In this document: piece by piece, positions 30,671-40,286 of the stretch
How the letters are laid out: every line of letters starts with the position of its first letter
Numbering within the stretch: the stretch's first letter is position 1
Assembly: GCF_013283835.1 (NCBI RefSeq)
Contig: NZ_CP054052.1
Location: 496,001-560,000, forward strand
From: Poseidonibacter lekithochrous
GTDB lineage: Bacteria; Campylobacterota; Campylobacteria; Campylobacterales; Arcobacteraceae
Direction of reading: 5' to 3'
DNA: 64,000 nucleotides
Position numbers and translations under genes: made by a program
The notes under the pieces: generated by a model
Databases searched by the model: none
Seen by the model: only the letters and a program-made list of their open reading frames with translations
What the model was told of the DNA's origin: nothing

Positions 30671-32611
30671 GTGAAGCAGAATTTTTTATCAAAAAGAGTA
30701 TTTCTTAGTTTTTTATTGTTGGGGCAAGTTGCAATTGCTGAGAATTATAAAAAAGTAGTTTTGTCAAGTTTTACAAGTGAGACAGTAGCACAAGATAAAT
30801 ATAATAAATTATTAGAAGGTATTGAATCAAAAGTTAAATTTGAAAAAGAAAAATATCCATTTGATATTGTAATGAGGGAATCAGGAAAGCATTTTATTAT
30901 TGCAGCTGAACCTTTTAAGTATGTTCGTGAAGCTCAAGAAGTATTAGCTAAATTAAAAAATGAATTTCCATCAGCATATATCAATAATAATGCTCAGAAA
31001 TTTGATGAAAATGAGATAGCTGATGTTTCAAGTGAAAAAATAAAAGATGTAATTGCTGTAGATGAAGTTGAGACTGTGAACAAAGAAGTAGTTGAAGAAG
31101 AGCAAGCAATTGAAGCTTCAAAAGAAGAAGTTACAATAGAGAAAAAAGCTGAAATTTCTTTTTATACTTTAGAAGATATGATAAATGAACTTATTTTTAC
31201 AGATCCTGAAATAAAAGAAAAATTATTCCAATATAATGCAATTATGGAAGATATTAATATTTCTGATGCTGGATATTTACCTACTCTTGATTTTGTAGGA
31301 AAAATTGGTAGAAAAGAGATTGAAAAAGATGGTATCCCTAAAGATGGTTTTGATACTTCAGAACTTACATTAAGACTTGTTCAAAACTTATTTAATGGTT
31401 TTGGTACACAAGCAGCTGTTAATAGAGATGAAGCAAGAGCTAAAGCAGCATTTAATAAATATATTGAAGTTGCACAAGATAAAATGTACAGAGCTATTGA
31501 GGCATATATTAAAGTAGTAAGATACAATGAAGTACTAAAAATTGCTAAAGATAATGTTAAAGTTCATGAAGAAACTCTTCTTAAAATTCAAGATAGATAT
31601 GAAAAAGGCTTTAGTACATTAAGTGAGGTAGAAAGAGTTAAAGGTAGACTTGCTCTTTCAAAATCTAATTATGTTTCAGAGACAAATAATTTATTTGATG
31701 CAAAGTTTAATTTCCATAAATCATTAGGTAGATATGTTGATGAAACTACTTTAGTTATGCCAGAATTTAAAAGTTCTCTTCCTAAAACCTTAGAACACGC
31801 AACAGATATTGCTATTCATAATAACCCTTCAATATTAGTTGCTAACTATGATATTAAAGCAATCCAAGAATCATTACAATATACAAAAAGAAGAAACTAC
31901 CCAACATTAGATATTGAGCTTGAAAGATCAAGATACAATAATTTAACAGGTACAACAGCAGGTACACAAGATGATACTAGTGCAATGTTAGTATTAAATT
32001 ATAATTTATATAGTGGTGGTGCAGATAAGGCTGAAAAACAAAAATATGTAAGTTTATTGAATTATGAATATGCTCACAAAAATAAATTGAAAAGAGATGT
32101 TATTGAAGCACTAGGATTATCTTGGAGTGCATATAAAATGATTAATGAACAATATAAATATCAAGTTGAATATAGAGATTTAACTGCAAATACAAAGATT
32201 GCTTATGATGAAGAATTTCAATTAGGTAGAAGAACACTTATTGATTTACTAGATGTACAAGATGAAGTAAATAATATTAAAATTAAAGTTATTCATAATT
32301 CTTATGATTTACTTTTCTCAAAATATAGAGTTTTAGATGCAATGGGTGAATTATATAAATCTTTTGGAAAAGAATTTAAAGAAGACTATAAAGAAGATAA
32401 ATTACTAGCTTATGTTGATGAAGATAATGATAAAATATTAGATTGTGAAGATCAGTGTGATAATTCAGCGACAGAAGAAACGAATATTTATGGATGTCAA
32501 GGTATAACTTGTGTTCAAGTTGATGAAATCAAATTTGATGCAGAAATTAAAGAAAATAATAATCAATTAGATACCACAGAAGTTCAAAACTTATGGGGTG
32601 TTAAAGAATAA
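30671..32611 (+). CDS. TolC-family outer-membrane channel of the adhesin type I secretion system
   Basis: 646 residues, GTG start (GGGATAA upstream at normal spacing; the ATG four bases earlier is out of frame). After the signal peptide (ending VAIAE) there is a SPOR-like region at about 25-105 (KKVVLSSFTSETVAQDKYN), unusual for TolC, then an acidic linker. The efflux-protein core with two repeat halves lies at about 165-565. The C-terminal tail holds DEDNDKILDCEDQCDNSA, a calcium-loop motif like that in the OmpA-like protein, and ends in a Cys-containing segment. It should form the outer-membrane pore in which the adhesin retention module sits. It is first gene of the operon with lapG-like, lapD, lapB and lapC. 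Confidence 0.88.
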   Translation: MKQNFLSKRVFLSFLLLGQVAIAENYKKVVLSSFTSETVAQDKYNKLLEGIESKVKFEKEKYPFDIVMRESGKHFIIAAEPFKYVREAQEVLAKLKNEFPSAYINNNAQKFDENEIADVSSEKIKDVIAVDEVETVNKEVVEEEQAIEASKEEVTIEKKAEISFYTLEDMINELIFTDPEIKEKLFQYNAIMEDINISDAGYLPTLDFVGKIGRKEIEKDGIPKDGFDTSELTLRLVQNLFNGFGTQAAVNRDEARAKAAFNKYIEVAQDKMYRAIEAYIKVVRYNEVLKIAKDNVKVHEETLLKIQDRYEKGFSTLSEVERVKGRLALSKSNYVSETNNLFDAKFNFHKSLGRYVDETTLVMPEFKSSLPKTLEHATDIAIHNNPSILVANYDIKAIQESLQYTKRRNYPTLDIELERSRYNNLTGTTAGTQDDTSAMLVLNYNLYSGGADKAEKQKYVSLLNYEYAHKNKLKRDVIEALGLSWSAYKMINEQYKYQVEYRDLTANTKIAYDEEFQLGRRTLIDLLDVQDEVNNIKIKVIHNSYDLLFSKYRVLDAMGELYKSFGKEFKEDYKEDKLLAYVDEDNDKILDCEDQCDNSATEETNIYGCQGITCVQVDEIKFDAEIKENNNQLDTTEVQNLWGVKE

Positions 32612-32621
32612 AGAAGGTTAG

Positions 32622-33257
32622 ATGAAGAAATATCTTGTTTTTATTTCTATATTTTTAGTTTTATTTACAGTTCTTTTCTCAAAAGAGCTGTATCCCAATA
32701 ATATTCTAAAAAAAATAAATAAAAAGTATGGGAAATATACTACTAACAGATTTATATTGTTAAAGAAAAAAATAAATACAGCCAAAAATAAAAGTGATTT
32801 TGAAAAAATTAAAATTGTAAATGATTTTTTTAATAAAGTAAAATATAGCTCAGATATGAAAGTTTGGAACAAAAAAGATTATTGGGCAACGCCTTATGAA
32901 TTTTTAGCCAAAGACAGAGGTGATAGTGAAGATTTTGTTTTTGCTAAATATTTTACTTTAGTTGATGAATTAAAAATGGACAGTAGTAAACTATTTTTTA
33001 CTTATGTTAAATCAAAAAAGAAAAAAGTTTCTTATATGGTATTAACGTATTATAAAACAAAGAAATCAATACCTATTATTTTGGATTCTATAAATTATAA
33101 AGCATTACCAGCTTCTAAGAGGTCAGATATTGTACCAATTTATAGTTTCTCTGCAAAAAATGCAGGTTTGAATAAAAAACAAAATAGTAAGTTTAAAACA
33201 AAACAAAGTTTGAAATTTAGAAGATTATTAAAAAATATTAAAGAAGGAAAAATATGA
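32622..33257 (+). CDS. LapG-like periplasmic protein lacking the catalytic Cys and His
   Basis: 211 residues with an N-terminal signal or anchor (about 4-20). The bacterial transglutaminase-like protease fold is clear: DYWATPYEFLAKDRGDSED (about 86-104), AKYFTL, YMVLTYY and PIILDSINYKALPASKRSD. In LapG proteases the catalytic triad is Cys in GDCED, His in HMVLAYY and Asp in LDN. Here these are Ser102 (AGT), Tyr138 (TAT) and Asp155. The calcium-binding acids around the Cys (D101, E103, D104) remain. So it should bind calcium and perhaps LapD, but not cut by the usual cysteine chemistry. The gene is intact, well placed after tolC, and overlaps lapD by four bases, which argues against simple decay. 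Confidence 0.85.
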   Translation: MKKYLVFISIFLVLFTVLFSKELYPNNILKKINKKYGKYTTNRFILLKKKINTAKNKSDFEKIKIVNDFFNKVKYSSDMKVWNKKDYWATPYEFLAKDRGDSEDFVFAKYFTLVDELKMDSSKLFFTYVKSKKKKVSYMVLTYYKTKKSIPIILDSINYKALPASKRSDIVPIYSFSAKNAGLNKKQNSKFKTKQSLKFRRLLKNIKEGKI

Positions 33258-35179
33258 GTTTATATAAACAGTTGACAATTTTAATTACTATATTTTTAGT
33301 ATTTATGCTTACAGTTCTTCTTTGGTTTATCTTAGGATATAACAAAGATTTAATTGAAAATCAACTAAGCTCAAATGCCAAAAATAGTGCATCTTTTTTA
33401 GGTTTATCTATTAGTAAAGATGTAGATTTTGAGGATACTTCTACTATGGAAGGAATGATAAGTTCTATCATAGATAATGGTTTTTATGAATATATTGCTA
33501 TTTATAATACAGATGAAAAAGAAGTGATTAAATTATCAAGTCCTAGAGAAATAGATAGTACACCATCATGGTTTACAAGTATTTTTGCAATTAATGCTCC
33601 TAGTTCTAGTGCAAATATTATGAATGGATGGTTAAATGCTGGCTCGTTAGAAGTTAAAATTCATCAGGATTATGCAAATAATCAAATGTGGGAAACTTTT
33701 AAAGCTATATCTAAAATCTTTTTACTTTCAACTTTTTTACTATTAATATTATTTTATATATTTATTAATAAATTATTACGACCACTTGAAAAGTTAAGTA
33801 TACAAGCAAAAGCAATTGATAATAATGAATTTATTATAGAAAATGAACTTCCTAATACTTTAGAATTTAAAAACGTTGCCCTTGCTATGAATAAAACAAT
33901 TTCTAAAATGGAAACAATTTTTAATAAAGAAGTTGAAACATTAAATAAATATAATGAACTTCTTTATAAAGATAATGATACAGGGCTTGGGAATAAAAAT
34001 TATTTAAATTTGAAGCTTAGTTCATATTTAAAAAACTCACATGGTTTATTAGTATTTATTGATATAAAAGATGAAATTTCATTTAAGAAAAAAGTAGGAT
34101 TTAAAAGTTATTTTTCTTTAAAAAAACTTATTATTGATGAAATTAATAATAGTTTTGAAACAAAAAAAGATATGGTTTTCTCAAAATTAAATGATGGAGT
34201 ACTATCTATTTTACTTCCAAATACTCATTATGAAGATGTAGAAAATCAACTTAATAGTATTTATGAAAATATTCAAGAATATATTAAAAGCAAAAAATTA
34301 AATGAATTATTTGACTTGAAGTTTGCAATGGGTATTTCGAACTATGTACAAAATACTAATGTAGAAGATATATTATCTAAAACGGATCAATCTTTATCAA
34401 TTGCTATGAAAAAAGATACTCTTAGATTAAATTATTTAGAAGATGATATTAAATTTACTAAACAAGAATGGATTGAATTACTTCAATGGGCATTTGAAAA
34501 TGATGGTTTATTATTCCATGCACAAAATATTATTGACATCGAAACATACGATATTCATATGAAAGAGTATTACACAAGATTAAAAGATAAAAATGGTTTA
34601 GTATATTCACCAGGTGATTTTTGGTCTATAGTTTCATCAATGGGATGGTTAGCTCAATTAGAAAAACAAACTATTGAAAAAATATTTCAAACAAAACTTG
34701 ATACAAAGGTAGTTACTAATTCAGTTATTAATCTTACTTCTGATTTTATTTCTAATAAACTAAGTGTTGATTGGTTAATAAATGAATTAAATAGCAAATT
34801 TATTGATTCAAATACTACTTTTTATTTTGAATGTGATAATGCAGATATTTTAAATAATATAATCGATTACGAACATTTTACAAAAGAAATTAATAAGACA
34901 AAACATAAATTTGCAATTGAAAGTTTTACATTTGATAGTGATAATTTAGATTATTTAAAAGTGTTGAACCCTGAATATATTAAAATTTCAAAATCATATT
35001 TAGTAGGTAATGTAAGTACTATTACAGATAGTATATTACTGAATATTACATCAACAATTGGCTCATACTTAATTGTTAAACATGTTGAGTCTGAAGATGA
35101 ATTTAATCAACTAAAAAAGATTGGAATTAAATATTTACAAGGTAAATATATTGATAATCTAGAGAATATTAATGTTTAA
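33254..35179 (+). CDS. lapD: LapD-like c-di-GMP effector with degenerate GGDEF and EAL domains
   Basis: 641 residues. TM1 is at about 9-28, the periplasmic LapD/MoxY-type output domain at 29-150, TM2 at about 155-177, then HAMP, GGDEF-like (about 235-390) and EAL-like (about 410-635) domains. The GGDEF signature is replaced by LNDGV, and EAL is replaced by KEY with FAIESFTFDS instead of the DDFGTG stretch, so neither should be catalytic. The periplasmic Gly-Trp motif that binds LapG is present at Trp126 (NGWLNAG), as at Trp125 in Pseudomonas LapD. In the known system, c-di-GMP-bound LapD sequesters LapG; here the partner is catalytically dead. It overlaps its neighbours by 4 and 8 bases. Confidence 0.86.
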   Translation: MSLYKQLTILITIFLVFMLTVLLWFILGYNKDLIENQLSSNAKNSASFLGLSISKDVDFEDTSTMEGMISSIIDNGFYEYIAIYNTDEKEVIKLSSPREIDSTPSWFTSIFAINAPSSSANIMNGWLNAGSLEVKIHQDYANNQMWETFKAISKIFLLSTFLLLILFYIFINKLLRPLEKLSIQAKAIDNNEFIIENELPNTLEFKNVALAMNKTISKMETIFNKEVETLNKYNELLYKDNDTGLGNKNYLNLKLSSYLKNSHGLLVFIDIKDEISFKKKVGFKSYFSLKKLIIDEINNSFETKKDMVFSKLNDGVLSILLPNTHYEDVENQLNSIYENIQEYIKSKKLNELFDLKFAMGISNYVQNTNVEDILSKTDQSLSIAMKKDTLRLNYLEDDIKFTKQEWIELLQWAFENDGLLFHAQNIIDIETYDIHMKEYYTRLKDKNGLVYSPGDFWSIVSSMGWLAQLEKQTIEKIFQTKLDTKVVTNSVINLTSDFISNKLSVDWLINELNSKFIDSNTTFYFECDNADILNNIIDYEHFTKEINKTKHKFAIESFTFDSDNLDYLKVLNPEYIKISKSYLVGNVSTITDSILLNITSTIGSYLIVKHVESEDEFNQLKKIGIKYLQGKYIDNLENINV

Positions 35180-37325
35180 AAATTTAAATCATGAGAAGTT
35201 ATCATCTTCATTATTTGATAACTTAATCTATTTCTTAAAACATTACCATAAATCAATAAGTGCTAATACAATTATTGAAGGTTTTCCTTTAAAACAAAAT
35301 GAAAAAATACCTGATATGTTAAGTATTTATAATGGAAAACCATTATTTGTATCTTTGGCAAGAAAAGCAGGATTTAAATCTAAATATGTGAAAAAAGATT
35401 TTAAAGATATTTCATCTTTAGTTCTACCTGCAATTATAATTTTAAAAGATAGTACTTCTTGTATTTTAGAAAAAATAGATAGAGAAAAAGATATTGCTGT
35501 TATTCATGTGAATGAGTTTGAAGAAATAAAAGAAGAGATTGAACTCTCTCAAATTGAAGATTTATATAGTGGGGAAATGTTTCTTTTAAAAAAAGAATAT
35601 TTTGAAAGTGAATTAAAACCAAATTTGCTAAAAAAAAATAATGAACATTGGTTTTGGGGTACAGTTAAAAAGAACTTTTCTATTTATAAAGATGTTGTTA
35701 TCGCATCAGTTTTAATTAATATTTTTGTGTTATTAACTCCATTTTTTGTAATGAATGTATATGACAGAGTTGTTCCAAATTTTGCTTTAGAAACTTTGTG
35801 GGCTATGGCAATTGGGATCTGTGTTATTTATATATTTGACTTGATTACAAAGTTTATAAGAGCTTATTACATTGATATTAGTTCAAAGAAAGTTGATATT
35901 ATAGTTTCCTCAAAATTATTTGATAAGATTCTAAATATTAAGTTAGAACATAAACCAAAATCAATTGGTTCTTTTGCAAATAATATAAAAGATTTTGAAT
36001 TAATAAAAAGTTTTTTTTCAAGTAGTACTATTGCTGTATTGGTTGATTTACCTTTTTCAATTTTGTTTTTAGTTGCAATTTATTATATCTCAGGAAGTAT
36101 TGTTATTGTTCCTTTAATTTTCATTGCTTTAATTATGATGTATTCATTTTTTATTAGAAGACCTTTACATAAAAGTATTGAAGCCTCAAATGAAGCAGTA
36201 TCATACAAGAATGGTATTTTAATAGAGAGTTTAAATGCTTTAGAAACTATCAAAAGTTTAGGGGCATCGGGACATCTTAGATGGAAATGGGAAGAAAGTA
36301 CTGCTGATATTTCAACAAAGTCTTTACTTACAAAAATGCTAACAACTTCAATTACAAATATAAATGCATTTTTTGTTCAATTGACAACTGTTTTTGTTGT
36401 AATTTATGGTGTTTATGCAATTGCTGAAAAAGACCTGACTTTGGGTGGGCTAATTGCTGCTGTTATTTTAGGAGGACGAGCTATTGGACCTATGGGACAA
36501 TTTGCTTCTTTAATTAGTAACTATGAGCAAGCCAAAACTTCTTATGTGATGTTAGAAAATATCATGAATCTTCCTGAAGAGAGAGAATCTAATAAAGCTG
36601 CAATTCATAAAGAATATATTGAAGGTAGTTTTGAATTTAAAGATGTATCTTTTTTCTATAATGAAAATAAAAAAGTTTTAGATAATGTCTCTTTTTCTGT
36701 AAAACAGGGTGAGAAAATTGCAATCATTGGAAAAATTGGTTCTGGAAAATCTACAATTATGAAAATGCTTATGAAACTTTATGATTCAAATGAAGGTGAA
36801 ATAATTTTAGATGGTATTGAAATTAAACAAATAGAACCATCTGATGTTAGAAAAAATATAGCTTATGTTTCTCAAGATACTTTATTGTTTAATGGAACAC
36901 TAAAAGAGAATATTTTATATAAATATCCATATGAAAATGATGATATTTTAATTAATGCAACAAAAACTGCTCAGCTTTTAGATTTTGTTAATTCTCATCC
37001 TCAAGGCTTTGATCTACAGGTTGGTGAAAGAGGTGATACTTTATCTGGTGGGCAGAAAAAAGCTATTTCTTTAGCAAGAGCTTTAGTTGGAAACTATTCA
37101 ACTTTATTACTTGATGAACCTACAGATAGTATGGATATCGCAACTGAGAAGAATTTAATTAATGCATTAAAAGATGAAATAAAGGATAAAACAGTTTTAT
37201 TAACTACTCATAAAAGTTCAATGCTTGATTTAGTTGATAGAGTTATAGTTATTGATAATGGAAGAGTTGTATTAGATGGTGAAAAAAACTATGTACTTAG
37301 TGCATTAGCTGGTAAGGTGAAATGA
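35172..37325 (+). CDS. lapB: Type I secretion ABC transporter of the LapB type
   Basis: 717 residues. An N-terminal C39-like domain (about 1-130) lacks a recognisable catalytic Cys, as in RTX and LapA exporters, where it binds substrate. Transmembrane helices run through about 165-450. The ATPase domain has Walker A GKIGSGKST (520-528), Q-loop YVSQDTLLFNGT, signature LSGGQKKAISLARAL and Walker B TLLLDEP. It would power export of the 4566-residue adhesin straight from cytosol to surface with LapC and the TolC-like pore. It is translationally coupled to lapD (8-base overlap) and lapC (4-base overlap). Confidence 0.93.
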   Translation: MFKNLNHEKLSSSLFDNLIYFLKHYHKSISANTIIEGFPLKQNEKIPDMLSIYNGKPLFVSLARKAGFKSKYVKKDFKDISSLVLPAIIILKDSTSCILEKIDREKDIAVIHVNEFEEIKEEIELSQIEDLYSGEMFLLKKEYFESELKPNLLKKNNEHWFWGTVKKNFSIYKDVVIASVLINIFVLLTPFFVMNVYDRVVPNFALETLWAMAIGICVIYIFDLITKFIRAYYIDISSKKVDIIVSSKLFDKILNIKLEHKPKSIGSFANNIKDFELIKSFFSSSTIAVLVDLPFSILFLVAIYYISGSIVIVPLIFIALIMMYSFFIRRPLHKSIEASNEAVSYKNGILIESLNALETIKSLGASGHLRWKWEESTADISTKSLLTKMLTTSITNINAFFVQLTTVFVVIYGVYAIAEKDLTLGGLIAAVILGGRAIGPMGQFASLISNYEQAKTSYVMLENIMNLPEERESNKAAIHKEYIEGSFEFKDVSFFYNENKKVLDNVSFSVKQGEKIAIIGKIGSGKSTIMKMLMKLYDSNEGEIILDGIEIKQIEPSDVRKNIAYVSQDTLLFNGTLKENILYKYPYENDDILINATKTAQLLDFVNSHPQGFDLQVGERGDTLSGGQKKAISLARALVGNYSTLLLDEPTDSMDIATEKNLINALKDEIKDKTVLLTTHKSSMLDLVDRVIVIDNGRVVLDGEKNYVLSALAGKVK

Positions 37326-38635
37326 TGAAAGAACAAGATAAAACATCAGATTTTGAATTTATGAATTCAGTATCACAAGCTTTAGTTGAAAAAGCACCTA
37401 ATAGTACAAAAGTAATATTATATATAATTTTAAGTCTTGTTATATTCTTTTTTATATGGGCATATTTTGCAAAAGTTGACCAGCTCGTAAGAGGTGAAAG
37501 TAAGGTGATCCCTTATGGTCAAAACCAAATTGTACAAAACTTTGAAGGTGGAATTGTTATTGAAATTCTAGTAGAAGAGGGTGATTTAGTGAAAAAAGGT
37601 GATGTCTTATTAAAGCTAAAAAATAAACAATACTCTTCATCTTATGAAAAAAATATATTAGAGATCAATGAATTAAAAGCACAAAGAAATCGACTTATTG
37701 CTGAAGCGAATAGTAAAGATTTTATTTTTGATGAGAGAAATGATATTTATCAAAAAGAGTATGATTTATATAAAAGTGATTTGGCACAATTAAAATCTAA
37801 ATTACAAGTTTTTGATGAACAAATTTCTCAAAAAGAGAAAGAAAAAAATGAGATTAAATCTAGAATACGACATTTAGATCAAAATTTTAAACTAATTAGA
37901 GAAGAACAAAAAGTGATGGATCCTTTAGTTAAAAGAGGAATAGTCTCTAAAGTAGAATATTTAAAGCTTTTAAGAGAAGCAAACTCTATTAAAGATGAAT
38001 TAGAATCTACTAAACTATCTTTACTTAGAACAGCATCATCGGTTAAAGAGTTTAAAAATAGATATAAAGAAGCACAACAACAATTTCAAAATACTGCTCA
38101 TGCTAAATATAATGAAGTTGTTGCAAAAATTAATCAATTCACTAAACAAAATCAAGGTTTAGCTGATCAAGTTAATAGAACGGTAGTTCTTTCTCCTGTA
38201 ACTGGCTTTATAAAGAAAATGCATGTTAATACTATTGGTGGTAGCGTTCAGCCTGGAATGGACTTAGTAGAGATTGTTCCAAAAGATAAAAAACTTTTAA
38301 TTGAAGCGAAAATTAAACCAGAAGATATTGCATTCTTACATTTTGAACAAGATGTTACTTTAAAATTTACGGCATATGATTTTAGTATTTATGGATCATT
38401 AGATGGAAAAATAGAAAAAATATCTCCAGATTCAAGTACAGACAAAGAGAATAATACCTATTACTTAATTTACATTAGAACAAATAAAGATTATCTAGGT
38501 ATTGAATCAAAACCTTTAATGATAATGCCGGGTATGCGAGGTAGCGCTGATATATTGACAGGACAAAAGAATATTTTAACATACCTTTTAAAACCTATTA
38601 TTAAAACTAAGCAATATGCTTTTACGGAGAACTAA
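37322..38635 (+). CDS. lapC: Type I secretion membrane-fusion protein of the HlyD/LapC type
   Basis: 437 residues. A single TM at about 32-50 is followed by a biotinyl-lipoyl-like half motif (GGIVIEILVEEGDLVKKGDVLLKL, about 75-100), a long periplasmic coiled coil (about 100-285) and the second lipoyl half plus beta barrel (VLSPVTGFIKKMHV; GMDLVEIVPKD). The order is typical of HlyD-family adaptors. It bridges LapB and the TolC-like pore. Two consecutive ATG codons (37322 and 37325) overlap the lapB stop; either could be used. Confidence 0.92.
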   Translation: MMKEQDKTSDFEFMNSVSQALVEKAPNSTKVILYIILSLVIFFFIWAYFAKVDQLVRGESKVIPYGQNQIVQNFEGGIVIEILVEEGDLVKKGDVLLKLKNKQYSSSYEKNILEINELKAQRNRLIAEANSKDFIFDERNDIYQKEYDLYKSDLAQLKSKLQVFDEQISQKEKEKNEIKSRIRHLDQNFKLIREEQKVMDPLVKRGIVSKVEYLKLLREANSIKDELESTKLSLLRTASSVKEFKNRYKEAQQQFQNTAHAKYNEVVAKINQFTKQNQGLADQVNRTVVLSPVTGFIKKMHVNTIGGSVQPGMDLVEIVPKDKKLLIEAKIKPEDIAFLHFEQDVTLKFTAYDFSIYGSLDGKIEKISPDSSTDKENNTYYLIYIRTNKDYLGIESKPLMIMPGMRGSADILTGQKNILTYLLKPIIKTKQYAFTEN

Positions 38636-38636
38636 G

Positions 38637-39233
38637 ATGAGAATTATAATGATTTCTCCAAATAGATTATTACATAATCAATGGAATAAGGCTTTAGCAA
38701 GAGATGTAGAAATAAAGAATTTATATTTTGAAGAAGAAATTGATTCTTTTGATTATAAAGAGAAAGATATAGTCTTACTTGATTATGATAATCTATCTAG
38801 TTTTTTAATTAGAATTTTAAAAGCAAAGGTTATGTGTCTTAGTTCACAACTTGATAATGTGAAAGGTTTCAGACTTTTAAAAGAAGGTGCAAAAGGTTAT
38901 GGAAATACATATATGACACCTTTAAATTTAAAAGAAGCCATTAAAGTTATTAAAAGTGATAAGGTGTGGATTTATCCTGAACTTATGAGTTTTATTATCG
39001 AACATTCAACTTTATCTACAACTTCAAAACAAGATACAAAAATTAATGAATTAAGTACTAGGGAATTTGATGTATCAAAGTTAGTTTCAAGAGGACTTAC
39101 AAATAAACAAATAGCTAATGAGTTAGATATTACTGAACGTACGGTTAAAGCTCATATAAGTGCTGTATTTGCAAAGTTTGATATAAAAGATAGGGTAACA
39201 CTAGGAATTAGAATGAAAGATCATGTGGTCTAG
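38637..39233 (+). CDS. LuxR-type response regulator at the end of the lap operon
   Basis: 198 residues. A receiver-like domain (about 1-110) has DYDN as the probable phospho-acceptor strand, but lacks the paired N-terminal acidic residues and keeps an unusual MSP start, so phosphorylation is uncertain. The C-terminal LuxR helix-turn-helix is clear: LSTREFDVSKLVSRGLTNKQIANELDITERTVKAHISAVF has the complete E-x-E/L-x-L pattern. The start at 38637 is one base after the lapC stop, with GGAGA upstream. Similar CsgD/BpfR-like regulators occur with type I adhesin systems, so feedback on adhesin or secretion genes is likely. Confidence 0.82.
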   Translation: MRIIMISPNRLLHNQWNKALARDVEIKNLYFEEEIDSFDYKEKDIVLLDYDNLSSFLIRILKAKVMCLSSQLDNVKGFRLLKEGAKGYGNTYMTPLNLKEAIKVIKSDKVWIYPELMSFIIEHSTLSTTSKQDTKINELSTREFDVSKLVSRGLTNKQIANELDITERTVKAHISAVFAKFDIKDRVTLGIRMKDHVV

Positions 39234-39242
39234 TAATTAGAT

Positions 39243-39272
39243 ATTAATATGTGGCTTTTACCACATATTAAT
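39243..39272. terminator. Convergent-gene hairpin between lap operon and trpS
   Basis: ATTAATATGTGG (39243-39254) pairs perfectly with CCACATATTAAT (39261-39272) around CTTTTA. It lies between two convergent genes and probably serves both, although T-runs are weak. Confidence 0.65.
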
Positions 39273-40243
39273 TAGATTAGTCCTACTACGTCTCTTAATA
39301 CTCTCATTTTTTCGCTAGCTATTTTAGATGCTTTTTCAGCCCCGTAAGCTAATATCTCATGTACCTCTTTTGGGTTAGCTAAAAGATGTTCTCTTCTTTC
39401 TTGATATGGTGCAAAGTACTCAGTCATTTTATCTAATAAAGTTAATTTAAAATGTCCATAACCTTCCCCTGGTGTTGCATATCTAGTTTGTAATTCTTTT
39501 AATTCTTCATCATTCATAAATAATTCAGAAAGTTTATAAATATTACAATTTTCCCATTCTTTTACTTCATCAAGTTCTCTTGAATCTGTTACGATTCCCA
39601 TTACTTGTTTTTTGATTTTCTTTTTTGTATTAAACATATCAATCGTATTTCCGTATGATTTAGACATTTTAGCTCCATCTGTTCCTGGAACTGTTGCTAA
39701 TACTTCATCAACTTTTGATTGAGGTAATACAAATAAATCTTGTTTATAAGTATGGTTAATTGAAGTTGCAATATCTCTTGCTATTTCAACATGTTGTATT
39801 TGATCTTTTCCTACTGGAACTATTTCTGAGTCAAAAAGTAAAATATCTGCAGCCATTAATACAGGATATGAGAATAAACCATGGTTTGCTTGAATTCCTC
39901 TTGCAGTTTTATCTTTGTAAGAGTGAGCTCTTTCTAATAATCCCATAGATGTATGGTTTGAAAGTAACCAATATAGCTCTAAAACCTCTTTTACATGATG
40001 TTGTACCCAGAAAGTTGCTTTCTCTGGATCCATTCCTAATGCTAAAAAGTTTACTGTTGCTTCAAAGGTATTTTGCTCTAGAACTTCTTTGTCTTTTACT
40101 GATGTTAATGCATGATAAGATGCAATAAAAGCAAATAGTTCTCCCTGGTTTTGTGATTCAATAATTCTTTTAATTGCACCGAAGTAATTTCCTATGTGTA
40201 ATGTTCCAGAAGGTTGAATACCTGATAAAATTCTCAAAGTCAT
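39272..40243 (-). CDS. trpS: Tryptophanyl-tRNA synthetase
   Basis: 323 residues, usual length. The enzyme charges tRNA-Trp in the cytosol. Class I signatures are HIGNYFGA (HIGH-type, residues 16-23) following ILSGIQPSGTL, and KMSKS in GTDGAKMSKSYGN. MAADILLFDSEIVPVGKDQIQHVE is the typical tryptophan-binding and dimer region. Ribosome site AAGGAAT precedes ATG. The gene is monocistronic. Confidence 0.97.
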   Translation of the reverse strand: MTLRILSGIQPSGTLHIGNYFGAIKRIIESQNQGELFAFIASYHALTSVKDKEVLEQNTFEATVNFLALGMDPEKATFWVQHHVKEVLELYWLLSNHTSMGLLERAHSYKDKTARGIQANHGLFSYPVLMAADILLFDSEIVPVGKDQIQHVEIARDIATSINHTYKQDLFVLPQSKVDEVLATVPGTDGAKMSKSYGNTIDMFNTKKKIKKQVMGIVTDSRELDEVKEWENCNIYKLSELFMNDEELKELQTRYATPGEGYGHFKLTLLDKMTEYFAPYQERREHLLANPKEVHEILAYGAEKASKIASEKMRVLRDVVGLI

Positions 40244-40286
40244 ATTCCTTATATTTTTTTGACATTATATCTAAAGTAACTAAAAG

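Noticed and set aside
32618-32872. Minus-strand 84-codon frame over the LapG-like gene
   Set aside because: Antisense shadow, Phe/Leu-rich from AT-rich coding DNA, without a ribosome site.
32622-33257. LapG-like gene as a plain pseudogene
   Set aside because: The frame is full length, with signal peptide, calcium-binding acids and operon overlap preserved.
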